A DNA stretch of 32,172 bases from the NCBI GenBank assembly GCA_002483745.1, contig DLIM01000025.1:56278-88449 (forward strand), given 5' to 3'. The DNA comes from Caryophanales bacterium UBA7642. GTDB taxonomy: Bacteria; Bacillota_I; Bacilli_A; RFN20; CAG-288. The position numbers were made by a program, and so were the translations under genes. Below the pieces are notes generated by a model. It searched no databases. It saw only the letters and a list, made by a program, of their open reading frames with translations, and was not told the DNA's origin. Shown here in pieces: positions 6,862 to 15,472 of this stretch; position 1 is the stretch's first letter; each line of letters opens with the position of its first letter.

Positions 6862-8841
6862 ATGAAATTCGATAAAATAGCTGTTAATGCTCTAAGAGGC
6901 TTATCCTTAGATATGATAACTAAAGCAAATTCCGGACACCCTGGTATTTGTCTTTCTAGTGCACCTTTAGTTTATACTTTGTTTTCAAGGCACTTAATCG
7001 CTGACCCTAATGATCCTAACTGGTTCAACCGTGACCGTTTTGTCTTATCCGCTGGACATGGCTCCGCTTTGCTTTACTCCCTTTTGCACCTTTGCGGCTA
7101 CTCCATTCCTCTTGATCAGCTGAAACAGTTCAGACAGATTGACTCTTTAACACCTGGCCATCCGGAAGTCGGACATACCCCTGGCGTTGATGCAACTGCC
7201 GGTCCTTTAGGCCAAGGTATTGCTCAGGCTGTCGGTATGGCTATGGCTGAAGCCCATCTAGCTAGCATCTATCCCGACGGAAAACGTTTAGTAAACCATT
7301 ATACTTACTGCTTATGCGGTGATGGCTGCCTAGAAGAAGGTATTTCACAGGAAGCTATCTCCATTGCCGGTCTTCAGAAGCTGAATAAGCTCGTTCTTCT
7401 TTATGACCGCAACGACTGCACTCTTGACGGACCTCTTACCAACTCTTCCATAGAAGATGTCAAGGGTAGATTCGAAGCCGCTAACTGGAATGTTCTTTTA
7501 GTCAGAGACGGGAATGATGTCGATGAAATCGATAGAGCTATTACCTTAGCTAAGCAAGCTATTGAAAAGCCTACCATTATCATTTGTCATACTATTATCG
7601 GTTATGGTTCATCCTTAGCTGGCAAGAATGCTAGCCACGGCAAGCCTTTCTCACCGGAAGAAGTCGTTAAGACTAAGGAAAACTTAGGCTATAACTACGG
7701 TCCCTTTGAAATCCCTCAGGAAGCCTATGATGCCTTTAAGGAAACCTTCATCGATAGAGGACATAAAGCTCACCAGGACTACAATCAGGCCTGCCTAGCT
7801 TATGAAAAGGATCATCCAAACGATTATCATCGCTTCAATGATCTGATGAATAACGATGTCAAGAAGTATCTTTTCACTAATGCCCCTACTTATGAACCTA
7901 ACTACAAGGAATCAACCAGAAATGAAAGCCATGCTTTCTTGGAATTGATCTCTACTGAGATACCTAATCTTTTCGGCGGTGCCGCTGATGTCGCCTCTAG
8001 TGTTAAAACCAGCATCAAGTCCTTTACTGACTTTACTCCAGCTAACCGCAAAGGCCAGAACATCAATTTTGGTATCCGTGAATTTGCTATGGCTTCTATC
8101 CAGAATGGTATCCTTCTTCACGGTGGACTGAGAACCTATGTCGGATCGTTCTTAGTCTTCTCGGATTATATGAAAGCTGCTATCAGAATGGCTGCTATGG
8201 AAAAGCTGCCGGCTATTTATCTCTTCAGCCATGATTCCATTGCTGTAGGAGAAGATGGGCCGACTCATCAGCCGATTGAGCAATTAACCACTTTAAGATC
8301 AATCCCTGGTCTTACTGTTTACCGCCCTGCCGATGCAATTGAGACTTCGGCTAGCTACAGTGTGGCTTTTTCTTCGACATCTAGACCGACTGCAATTATT
8401 CTCTCCCGTCAGGGCTTAGTCAATAATCCTGGCTCTTCTTTTGAAGGCGCCAAAAATGGCGGTTATGTCATCTCTAGAGAAAAGAATCAAGCAATTCTCA
8501 CTTTGATTGCTACTGGAAGCGAAGTCAATAAAGCCATTGAGATTCAAAAGGCCTTATTAAGTGAAGGCATTGATACTAGAGTGGTCTCTCTTCCCTGTTT
8601 TGACCGCTTCGATAAGCTTAATCCTACTATTCAGGATGAAATCTTCTCACTGCCTTACGACAAACGTGTTTTCATCGAGATGGGCAAAACCGATGGTCTT
8701 TACAAATATGCTAAGTATGCTCTTGGCATAGATGACTATGGCAGTTCTGGTCCGGCTGATGAAGTAATTGCAAAATATCGCTTCACTACTAAAGACTTAA
8801 CTGATAAAATCCTCGATATTTTGCGACATAATTCAAAATAG
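6862..8841 (+). CDS. tkt: Transketolase
   Basis: A 659-residue full-length enzyme that moves two-carbon ketol units between sugar phosphates in the non-oxidative pentose phosphate pathway, using thiamine diphosphate and Mg2+. The N-terminal substrate signatures (NSGHPG, TPGHPEVGHTPGVDATAGPLGQG in pieces) are present. The cofactor motif GDGCLEEG lies at about 153-160. The catalytic glutamate context FGIREFAM is at about 403-410, and the family stretch EDGPTHQP follows. The gene has AAGGAG 5 nt before the ATG, stands alone between an extended -10 promoter and a strong terminator, and is preceded by the structured RNA described above. No TPP riboswitch is visible. Confidence 0.97.
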   Translation: MKFDKIAVNALRGLSLDMITKANSGHPGICLSSAPLVYTLFSRHLIADPNDPNWFNRDRFVLSAGHGSALLYSLLHLCGYSIPLDQLKQFRQIDSLTPGHPEVGHTPGVDATAGPLGQGIAQAVGMAMAEAHLASIYPDGKRLVNHYTYCLCGDGCLEEGISQEAISIAGLQKLNKLVLLYDRNDCTLDGPLTNSSIEDVKGRFEAANWNVLLVRDGNDVDEIDRAITLAKQAIEKPTIIICHTIIGYGSSLAGKNASHGKPFSPEEVVKTKENLGYNYGPFEIPQEAYDAFKETFIDRGHKAHQDYNQACLAYEKDHPNDYHRFNDLMNNDVKKYLFTNAPTYEPNYKESTRNESHAFLELISTEIPNLFGGAADVASSVKTSIKSFTDFTPANRKGQNINFGIREFAMASIQNGILLHGGLRTYVGSFLVFSDYMKAAIRMAAMEKLPAIYLFSHDSIAVGEDGPTHQPIEQLTTLRSIPGLTVYRPADAIETSASYSVAFSSTSRPTAIILSRQGLVNNPGSSFEGAKNGGYVISREKNQAILTLIATGSEVNKAIEIQKALLSEGIDTRVVSLPCFDRFDKLNPTIQDEIFSLPYDKRVFIEMGKTDGLYKYAKYALGIDDYGSSGPADEVIAKYRFTTKDLTDKILDILRHNSK

Positions 8842-8849
8842 AGACAACG

Positions 8850-8875
8850 GGGCGGAAATATTCCGCCCTTTTTTA
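8850..8875 (+). terminator. Intrinsic terminator of transketolase
   Basis: Perfect 8-bp stem GGGCGGAA/TTCCGCCC (8850-8857, 8861-8868) with a 3-nt loop and TTTTTT at 8869-8874, 8 nt after the stop codon. Confidence 0.95.
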
Positions 8876-8904
8876 TTGGAATTTTTGGCTTCTCCGACTA
8901 AATA
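8876..8904 (+). promoter_or_regulatory. Probable promoter of the exported-protein gene
   Basis: TTGGAA (8876-8881), a 17-nt spacer and TAAATA (8899-8904), immediately after the transketolase terminator and 30 nt before the next ATG. Confidence 0.5.
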
Positions 8905-8933
8905 CTCTTTGAAGGTAAAAAGGAGAACCATCA

Positions 8934-10004
8934 ATGACTAAAAAGAAAAAGACGGTGTGTCTATTAGGAAGCAGTTTGATTTTTTTATCCGCATTCAGCT
9001 GTTTAGCCTCAACCACCAAGATGTTCACTGATTTCAGTTTCGGGAACTCTAACGGGGATAATGTGGCAGGAGAAGATTTTGACATCAATCCGGTGAATGG
9101 AATTAAGTTTGCCAATGAAAAGCTAGTCACAAACGAAGATGGCACGGTCACTAGGAATATGGATTATCAGATTTTCCCAGCTCAGTCTACTGAGGTACTA
9201 AACGCACAGCTGACCTGGAGCGAAGCAAATAATTCTTATTTTGAAGAGAGTTTCTTAAGTACGGAAATAATCAGCGACTATATCACTTTTACTGATGATT
9301 CCGCAAACAGAAAATTATCTTTTACTTGCTTAAAGCCATTTGGAAGACAGGCTATATTTAAACTTACCAGCCAATCCGACACTACTATCTCAGCATCAAT
9401 AACGATTGATTATTTAAGAAAAACTATTAAGGATACAACTTTAAATATGCCTTCTACCGTATTAGAAGGAGGTAAGCCATTAACTGTCACCTATGAAACT
9501 GCAGTATATTCAATTGGTTCCAAAGGTGAAAGACCAAACTATGCTCTTCCATCAATAAGTTCCTCCTTTGCGGAAAATGGCGATTATACGTTTAACAGTC
9601 TTTTTTCAGAAGTAGTAACTAATGGTTTATATACGCAAGCTTACAAATACGAAGACAGAGACTACTACGATCCAAGCTCCCTACAAAGTGTCATTAAGGA
9701 TAGACTAAAAACTTATTTTTTCTCCATGCCTACTTTGGATGGAAGCAAAACTTTCGATACGGAAGTTTTTAGAAATATTTTGACTTACCAGGCCTGCACT
9801 TACCATACAAATCAAAATCAATATCAGAACCAGACAAATATCTATGAATACTTTATCAGTAGATATGAGTCTTCTTTGCTCAACAATGCAGGATTAATGG
9901 TAAAGGCTACCTATCAAGGAAAAACAATTGAAAAGCTTATTTCTTTAGGAATCAGCACTCAAGCAGTAACAGGTATTCAGCTCAACGAAAATTTTGATTT
10001 CTAG
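8934..10004 (+). CDS. Exported protein with Ig-like region, function unknown
   Basis: A 356-residue protein with a Lys-rich N-terminus and hydrophobic core typical of a signal peptide (about 1-25). Cleavage could follow CLA (residue 25). The lone Cys23 in AFSC is a poor lipobox. Residues about 65-160 read like a bacterial Ig-like domain: an IFPAQSTEVLNAQLTWSE-type opening, then a strand ending in TCLKPFGRQAIFKLTS. This pattern recurs in surface proteins of gut Bacilli. There is no catalytic motif, no C-terminal sorting signal and no membrane anchor. AAGGAG precedes the ATG. The stop overlaps the stop of the convergent serine dehydratase gene within CTAG. The role, perhaps cell-envelope or surface, is unknown. 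Confidence 0.6.
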   Translation: MTKKKKTVCLLGSSLIFLSAFSCLASTTKMFTDFSFGNSNGDNVAGEDFDINPVNGIKFANEKLVTNEDGTVTRNMDYQIFPAQSTEVLNAQLTWSEANNSYFEESFLSTEIISDYITFTDDSANRKLSFTCLKPFGRQAIFKLTSQSDTTISASITIDYLRKTIKDTTLNMPSTVLEGGKPLTVTYETAVYSIGSKGERPNYALPSISSSFAENGDYTFNSLFSEVVTNGLYTQAYKYEDRDYYDPSSLQSVIKDRLKTYFFSMPTLDGSKTFDTEVFRNILTYQACTYHTNQNQYQNQTNIYEYFISRYESSLLNNAGLMVKATYQGKTIEKLISLGISTQAVTGIQLNENFDF

Positions 10005-11212
10005 CAAATGACTTTAGCAAGTCCGCCTAATGAAGTCTCTTTAAGATCGTTAGGAAGTTCCTTGCCGGTCAGTTTCATAGCTTCAATAACTTTATCGAAT
10101 GACACACGATTCTTTCTATATGGAGAAATGTTTTTTGCATAAAGGTAAGCAGTATAGGCATGAATAGCTGCCATACCGTTTCTTTCAATGCAGGGAATCT
10201 GAACATAGCCATCAACAGGATCACAGGTTAAACCTAAGAAATGCTCCATAGCTACTTCGCTAGCATATTCTATCTGATGAACGGTCAATCCATAAAGATA
10301 AGAGATAGAGGCAGCACCAAAAGAAGAAGCTGAGCCAATCTCGGCTTGGCATCCTAATAAGGCGCCAGACAAGGAAGCATTCTGCTTAATGAAGTTGCAG
10401 ACTAAAGCACCGACTAAGTAAGCTTTAGCAATTTCATTGATATTGAAGTGATGATATTTGTACTCATAGAAAAGCAAAGCCGGAACGACTCCGCTTGAAC
10501 CACAGGTGGGATTAGTAACGACCATCTCACCACGGGCATTTGCTTCTGCTGTAGCATAACTAAACGCAGTTAAAAGAAGGATTCGTCTTTCAGTTCGGCT
10601 TTTTGATGAAGATGCACGTTTATAGATTTCCTGACTGACCGCCTTTAATTTAAGTGGTCCAGGAAGGATTCCGCTTTTGGTCAAGGAAGACTGAATAGTT
10701 AGAAAGGAACTATTTAGGAGCTGCTTAGCATAATTAAGGATGTCAGGGCCTTCAAATTTTTCTATAAGATCATAAATATCACTCAGCTCATGACTGGAAA
10801 GATACTTTTCCATTTTGTCAAAGGTATTAAATGGGTAGATATCTTTAGGTGAATAGATGCCATCTTCTTCCTGAATGGCACCACCACCTATGGAAAGATA
10901 GCGCTTAGTAAAATTGTGACCATCATTATAAATAGCCCGACATTGCATGGTATTCGGATGCTTCAATTTTGTTTCAGTAAAGTTAAAAACGACTTCAACA
11001 GGATAGCCATCAAAAACTTTTTCAATAATAGCGTCAGTGGCATGTCCCTTGCCAGTCAGAGCTAAAGAACCATAAAGAGTGATTTCAAATTTCTTTACTT
11101 GTTCCTTATTGGGAGTCAAAGCCAAAAACGTTTCAGCTATTCGATGAGGTCCAATAGTATGGGAAGAAGAAGGACCTGGTCCAAGTATTAATAATTCTCT
11201 TAATGATTTCAT
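10001..11212 (-). CDS. sdaA: L-serine dehydratase, iron-sulfur-dependent, single chain
   Basis: A 403-residue enzyme that deaminates L-serine to pyruvate and ammonia. The beta-type N-terminal part carries GPGPSSSHTIGP and the alpha-type part follows in the same chain. Candidate [4Fe-4S] cysteines are in NPTCGSSG (about 237), CDPVDGY (about 329) and IPCIERNG (about 340). The C-terminus has the family ending ETSLGGLAK. It is somewhat shorter than E. coli SdaA (about 454). The gene lies downstream of rpsU but behind that gene's terminator, so it is probably its own unit. Its stop shares CTAG with the convergent exported-protein gene, leaving no space for a terminator between them. Confidence 0.94.
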   Translation of the reverse strand: MKSLRELLILGPGPSSSHTIGPHRIAETFLALTPNKEQVKKFEITLYGSLALTGKGHATDAIIEKVFDGYPVEVVFNFTETKLKHPNTMQCRAIYNDGHNFTKRYLSIGGGAIQEEDGIYSPKDIYPFNTFDKMEKYLSSHELSDIYDLIEKFEGPDILNYAKQLLNSSFLTIQSSLTKSGILPGPLKLKAVSQEIYKRASSSKSRTERRILLLTAFSYATAEANARGEMVVTNPTCGSSGVVPALLFYEYKYHHFNINEIAKAYLVGALVCNFIKQNASLSGALLGCQAEIGSASSFGAASISYLYGLTVHQIEYASEVAMEHFLGLTCDPVDGYVQIPCIERNGMAAIHAYTAYLYAKNISPYRKNRVSFDKVIEAMKLTGKELPNDLKETSLGGLAKVIC

Positions 11213-11295
11213 ATTATCTTTTCCTACAATATTCTACACTATTTTTCCTTAAAAATACCTTTTATAAGCATTTTTAAGCTTTTCTCATGTAAAAG

Positions 11296-11331
11296 AAAAA
11301 ACCCTCTATAGGTTACCCTACAGAAGGTTAT
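11296..11331 (-). terminator. Intrinsic terminator of rpsU
   Basis: On the minus strand a 12-bp stem with a few G-U pairs and a 6-nt loop is followed by TTTTTT. It lies about 45 nt after the rpsU stop and before the serine dehydratase start. Confidence 0.85.
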
Positions 11332-11373
11332 GATTTCCCAATTATTTTAGGCAATTAGGCGAATCAGCATTAA

Positions 11374-11544
11374 TTAATGCTTTCTTCTAGCAGTTTCGGA
11401 CTTAAGCTTTCTCTTAAGACCCTTCTTTAGGAAGAAGTCATGCTTACGATAGTCCGCAATGGTTCCGGCCTTGTTAACCTGACGCTTGAATCTCTTCATG
11501 GCATCATCAAGGGTCTCACCATCTCTAACAATTGTCTTAGGCAA
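11374..11544 (-). CDS. rpsU: Small ribosomal subunit protein bS21
   Basis: A 56-residue basic protein (begins MPKTIVRDGE, ends ETARRKH) of the 30S subunit, located near the 3' end of 16S rRNA and the Shine-Dalgarno interaction. The whole length matches the S21 pattern, including the central MKRFKRQV and the Lys/Arg-rich C-terminus. The start is TTG at 11544, with GAGGTGAT at good spacing upstream; no ATG gives the family N-terminus. The gene has its own promoter and terminator and lies between mnmA and the serine dehydratase gene. The rare start codon may keep expression low or permit translational control. Confidence 0.93.
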   Translation of the reverse strand: MPKTIVRDGETLDDAMKRFKRQVNKAGTIADYRKHDFFLKKGLKRKLKSETARRKH

Positions 11545-11578
11545 AGAATATCACCTCTTTTTCAATTAGCCGATAGGT

Positions 11579-11608
11579 ATTCTACTCTTTATAGGTCACC
11601 TAAAGCAA
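11579..11608 (-). promoter_or_regulatory. Promoter of rpsU
   Basis: On the minus strand TTGCTT (11603-11608), an 18-nt spacer and TAGAAT (11579-11584). Expected start is about 11572, giving a leader of roughly 28 nt that contains GAGGTGAT. Confidence 0.7.
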
Positions 11609-11716
11609 GGAATTCTTTGATTATTTTGCTATTTTTCTTCAATACAGGTTCTTCAATCAGACTTTATTACTAATCAAAGCATTTTCTAAAACTAAAACAT
11701 AGACATATAAAAGGCT

Positions 11717-12856
11717 TTAATAATTGATTTCTTTGTAATTCTTGTCATAGGTTTTTTCAATTATTCCGCTTCCGACTAAGCGGCTTCCTTCATAGAGACA
11801 AGCAATTTGGCCTTTGGCAACATAACTGTAATTATCATAAGAAAGATAAGCTGAATGGTTATCAATAATTGTGAGCTTGACAGGCATATCCTTGCCACGA
11901 TATCGGAATTTGCAATTGCAATCATAAGATGAAGTAGGTATGTCATTGCCAATCCAATTAAAGCCATCAATCAAACAGCGGGAAGAGAGGCGATAATCAT
12001 TTCCTTTTTCTTGAGCAACATAAAGGATATTCTTGTTCACATCCTTTCCAACCACAAAGAAAGGATCACAGGTTCTACCCTTGATTCCACCAATGTTCAT
12101 TCCACGATGCTGACCAACGGTATAGTAAAGAATACCATCATGGTCTTCTAAAACTTTCCTAGTAACAATGTCGACAATCTTGCCTGGCTTTGAAGGAAGG
12201 TAATTAGAAAGGAAATTTTTAAAGTTTCTTTCTCCAATGAAGCAAACACCTGTTGAATCCTTTTTCTTAGCAACAGTTAGGTTAAGGTTCGAGGCAATTT
12301 TTCTAACTTCTGGCTTGGTAATATCAGATAAAGGAAATAAGGCATGAGATAATTGTTCTTCGGAAATTTGTCCCAAAAAATAAGACTGGTCTTTATTTAA
12401 ATCAAAAGCTTTGTAGAGATGACTTTCACCATTCTCGTCAATTCTTTTGGCGTAATGACCCATAGCAATTGTATTAAACCCTAAAGATTTGGCATAATCA
12501 TAGAAATGACCGAATTTAATATATTTGTTGCAAAACACATCAGGATCAGGAGTATAGCCTTTCTTATATGTGCTTAAGAACATACTGAAAACTTCTTTCC
12601 AATATTCCTCGATAAAGTCTTTTCTTAATAACGGCAGTCCTAATTCGTCAGCCGTTTTCTTAGCATCATCATAATCAAGCTCCTGAGAGCATTTGCTTCC
12701 AGTAAGGGTTGGATTTCCTTTAATATCGTTATTGGCAATAGAATCCCAGTTTCTCATAAAGCAACAAGTTACATCATATCCTTGCTTTTTTAAAAAATAA
12801 GCAGCAATTGCGGAATCAACTCCGCCAGACAAGCCAAGCAAAACTTTTTCACTCAT
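11717..12856 (-). CDS. mnmA: tRNA-specific 2-thiouridylase
   Basis: A 379-residue enzyme that adenylates U34 and inserts sulfur in tRNA-Lys, -Glu and -Gln. The PP-loop LSGGVDS is at residues 9-15. The catalytic cysteine pair is Cys109 in FCNKYIKFG and Cys205 in TGVCFIGE. The C-terminal beta-barrel region follows. Its tRNA-Glu(TTC) substrate is encoded at 249-324. The ATG overlaps the dtd stop as ATGA, so it is translated as the second gene of a dtd-mnmA unit. No clear terminator follows; about 170 nt separate it from rpsU, which has its own promoter. Confidence 0.97.
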   Translation of the reverse strand: MSEKVLLGLSGGVDSAIAAYFLKKQGYDVTCCFMRNWDSIANNDIKGNPTLTGSKCSQELDYDDAKKTADELGLPLLRKDFIEEYWKEVFSMFLSTYKKGYTPDPDVFCNKYIKFGHFYDYAKSLGFNTIAMGHYAKRIDENGESHLYKAFDLNKDQSYFLGQISEEQLSHALFPLSDITKPEVRKIASNLNLTVAKKKDSTGVCFIGERNFKNFLSNYLPSKPGKIVDIVTRKVLEDHDGILYYTVGQHRGMNIGGIKGRTCDPFFVVGKDVNKNILYVAQEKGNDYRLSSRCLIDGFNWIGNDIPTSSYDCNCKFRYRGKDMPVKLTIIDNHSAYLSYDNYSYVAKGQIACLYEGSRLVGSGIIEKTYDKNYKEINY

Positions 12857-13305
12857 TTGAATAGAACCTCACTGTCAAGAAGAATGGTAAAAGGGCCATC
12901 GTTGATTAGCCTAACTTTCATGTCGGCACCAAAGCGTCCATATTGAGCATTAGGAAGCTGTTCTTTTAATTTAGCTGAAAAGTAATTATAAAGTGGCTCA
13001 GAATATTTACCGGGAAGGGCTTTGAGAAAACTCGGTCGGTTTCCTTGAGTCAAATCAGCATACAAAGTGAACTGACTTATGCAAAGTATATTTCCACCTA
13101 TTTGGCTTAAAGACAAATTAGTCTTTCCCTCATTGTCAGAGAAAATCCTTAGCTTTAAAAGCTTTTCAAGCATTTTATTACAGGTCTCTTCCGTATCGCC
13201 AGAAGTAAAGCCAACAAAAATGACTTCCCCTCTTCCAATTGAAGAAATCACCTGATTATCGATACTGACTTGGCTCTCCAAGGCTTCTTGAATTAAGATT
13301 CGCAT
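12853..13305 (-). CDS. dtd: D-aminoacyl-tRNA deacylase
   Basis: A 150-residue enzyme that hydrolyses D-amino acids, and glycine mischarged on tRNA-Ala, from tRNA. Both active-site signatures are present: SQFTLYAD (SQFT at 77-80) and the Gly-cisPro loop NDGPFT (135-140). The length is normal. AGGA lies about 10 nt before the ATG. It overlaps mnmA by 4 nt (ATGA). The gene is divergent from punA across a 75-nt AT-rich spacer that must hold promoters for both directions. Confidence 0.97.
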   Translation of the reverse strand: MRILIQEALESQVSIDNQVISSIGRGEVIFVGFTSGDTEETCNKMLEKLLKLRIFSDNEGKTNLSLSQIGGNILCISQFTLYADLTQGNRPSFLKALPGKYSEPLYNYFSAKLKEQLPNAQYGRFGADMKVRLINDGPFTILLDSEVLFK

Positions 13306-13380
13306 TTTTATGGTTTCCTATTTGATATTTAATATTATAATTGTTAGTAGAGTATTATAGTAGAACAGGAGCTATTTATT

Positions 13381-14214
13381 ATGGATTATTCATATAAAGA
13401 TTACCAACAATTGTTACAAGAAGTCAGAGAGAAAACTGATTTCAAACCACTCATTGGTGTGGTTTTAGGTTCTGGTTTAGGTGATTTAGTTGATGATGTT
13501 AAAGTAGTGGCCACTATTCCATACGGAGACATTAGAGGTCTTCCAGTAACCACTAACAAGAAACACAAAGGTCAGTATATTTTCGGTTACTTAGATAATA
13601 TCCCTATCGTTATTATGCAAGGACGTCTACATTGTTATGAAGGCTATACTTCTCAAGAAGTAGTTCTGCCAATTAGATTAATGGGAATGATGGGAATTAA
13701 AAGCTTGGTTCTATCAAATGCCTGCGGTGGAATCAATGCCGCCTTTAAACCTGGAGATATGATGCTAATCGATGATCAGATTGCCTGCCTTATCACTTCT
13801 CCCCTAAGAGGCCATAACATTGATGAATTTGGTACCAGATTCCCTGATATGTCCGACATTTATGATATTAAAGATACAGATAAACTTTACCAGAAAGCTA
13901 AAGAATTAAATCTTCCTGTTAAAAGAGGCGTCTATATGCAGTTCTATGGTCCTCAATATGAATCTAAAGCCGAAGTCAGAATGGCTAGAATCTTAGGTGC
14001 TGATGCTTGTGGTATGTCTACGGCAATTGAAGCTATCGCTGCTAACCATATGGGAATAAAGACTATGGGAATAGCTTTTATTTCTAATATGGCCTGCGGT
14101 ATTACTAATACTAAAATTAGTGATGAAGATGTAGTCAAAGAAGCAGCAAAAAATAGAAAACCTGTTGCCATCTTAATGAAAGAAGCCATAAGGATCTTAG
14201 CCAATGGTAAATAA
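13381..14214 (+). CDS. punA: Purine-nucleoside phosphorylase, trimeric type
   Basis: A 277-residue PNP-I family enzyme that phosphorolyses purine (deoxy)nucleosides to the base and (deoxy)ribose 1-phosphate. The phosphate-loop GSGLGD (about 31-36), the RLHCYEGY stretch and SNACGGIN are present. MSTAIEAIAA and the base-site SNMACGI region follow. CAGGAGC precedes the ATG, and a TATTAT box at 13353-13358 is a likely -10. The last 11 nt overlap the rarA start. With the deoxynucleoside kinase at 16260-16901 it suggests purine salvage. Confidence 0.95.
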   Translation: MDYSYKDYQQLLQEVREKTDFKPLIGVVLGSGLGDLVDDVKVVATIPYGDIRGLPVTTNKKHKGQYIFGYLDNIPIVIMQGRLHCYEGYTSQEVVLPIRLMGMMGIKSLVLSNACGGINAAFKPGDMMLIDDQIACLITSPLRGHNIDEFGTRFPDMSDIYDIKDTDKLYQKAKELNLPVKRGVYMQFYGPQYESKAEVRMARILGADACGMSTAIEAIAANHMGIKTMGIAFISNMACGITNTKISDEDVVKEAAKNRKPVAILMKEAIRILANGK

Positions 14215-15469
14215 ACCTTTAGCTTATCGAATGAGGCCTAAAACCTTAAACGATGTCATCGGCCAAGAAAAACTAATTTCTTTTTTGAAAAAGCTTATCG
14301 AATCCGATAATCTTTTGTCTATGGTTTTCTATGGTCAGCCTGGCATTGGCAAAACAACTATTGCCAAAGCTTTTGCTAATACTTTCAATGCCTACAGTGT
14401 TACCCTGAATGCCGTCATTGATAACAAAGCCAAAATGGAGCAGGCCTTTGGCGAAGCTATCCGCTTTAATCCAGCTATCGTAATCATTGATGAAATACAT
14501 CGATTAGATAAATCAAAACAGGATTTGCTTTTACCCCACTTGGAAAACGGAGATTTTTTTGTCATTGGATGCACCACTGCCAATCCTTTAATATCCTTAA
14601 ACCCTGCTATCCGCTCTAGATGCCGTCTTTTAGAATTAGAACCTTTAACTATCGATAATGTTTTTACAGGTTTGAAAAGAGCAGTCAGCTCACCTGACGG
14701 CTTAGATGGAAAGAAAATCATATCGGATGAAGCTTTACAATATCTGGCTAAGATTTCTGCTGGTGATTTACGTTTTGCTTATAACCAACTTGAAGCAGTA
14801 GCTTTAAGCTATACAAATGATCATTTGATTTCATTAGCTGATTGCAAAGCGGTCAGTGCTGTTCCCAATTATTATGGTGACTTAGATGGGGATGAACATT
14901 ACAATACCGTTTCGGCTTTTCAAAAATCCATCCGTGGCAGCCAAGTAGATGCCGCTATTTATTACCTAGCCAAGATTCTAAAAAGTGGTGACTTAGACGG
15001 AATCATTAGAAGGCTGATGGTTACTGCTTATGAAGATGTCGGACTAGCTAACCCCCAGGCGGTAGACCGTTGCTACAACGCTTGCCAGGTAGCTAAGGAA
15101 GTCGGCTTACCAGAAGCCGAGATACCTCTAGCCTTTACAGTGGTTGATTTGGCTTTATCTCCTAAATCGAAATCAGCAACTTGGGCCATAGAAGCCGCTG
15201 ATCAAAAAGTTGATGAGAATCCAATAAAAGTCCGGGATTATCTTCGCTTAAAGAATGCCGGAACCGCACCTGAAGACAGTTATCCTTACGATGAACCAGA
15301 AGTATGGAAATACCTTCAGTATTTACCAAAATCTTTAGTGGACTGCCATTTCTATTCTCCCTGGGACAACGGAAAATATGAAAGAGCCCTTCATGAGAAT
15401 TTCGACAAGCTGAATACTATTACTAGAGTAGCTAGTGTCCAAGAAGCCAAAAAGAAAACTAAAAAATAG
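14204..15469 (+). CDS. rarA: Replication-associated recombination protein RarA (MgsA), AAA+ ATPase
   Basis: A 421-residue AAA+ protein related to clamp-loader and RuvB ATPases; family members act at stalled replication forks. Walker A is GQPGIGKTT (about 44-52) and Walker B is IIDEIHR (about 96-102). Sensor 1 lies in GCTTANP, and the arginine-finger region is RSRCR. The C-terminal tetramerisation part contains GDLDGIIRRL and the family stretch YEDVGLANPQA. AAGGAT precedes the ATG inside punA, giving an 11-nt overlap and probable coupling. Only 3 nt separate its stop from that of the convergent queT gene. Confidence 0.96.
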   Translation: MVNKPLAYRMRPKTLNDVIGQEKLISFLKKLIESDNLLSMVFYGQPGIGKTTIAKAFANTFNAYSVTLNAVIDNKAKMEQAFGEAIRFNPAIVIIDEIHRLDKSKQDLLLPHLENGDFFVIGCTTANPLISLNPAIRSRCRLLELEPLTIDNVFTGLKRAVSSPDGLDGKKIISDEALQYLAKISAGDLRFAYNQLEAVALSYTNDHLISLADCKAVSAVPNYYGDLDGDEHYNTVSAFQKSIRGSQVDAAIYYLAKILKSGDLDGIIRRLMVTAYEDVGLANPQAVDRCYNACQVAKEVGLPEAEIPLAFTVVDLALSPKSKSATWAIEAADQKVDENPIKVRDYLRLKNAGTAPEDSYPYDEPEVWKYLQYLPKSLVDCHFYSPWDNGKYERALHENFDKLNTITRVASVQEAKKKTKK

Positions 15470-15472
15470 ATT

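Noticed and set aside
11440..11673. A 77-codon plus-strand frame
   Set aside because: It is antisense to rpsU and its promoter, has no ribosome site and no family likeness; the minus-strand S21 match is decisive.
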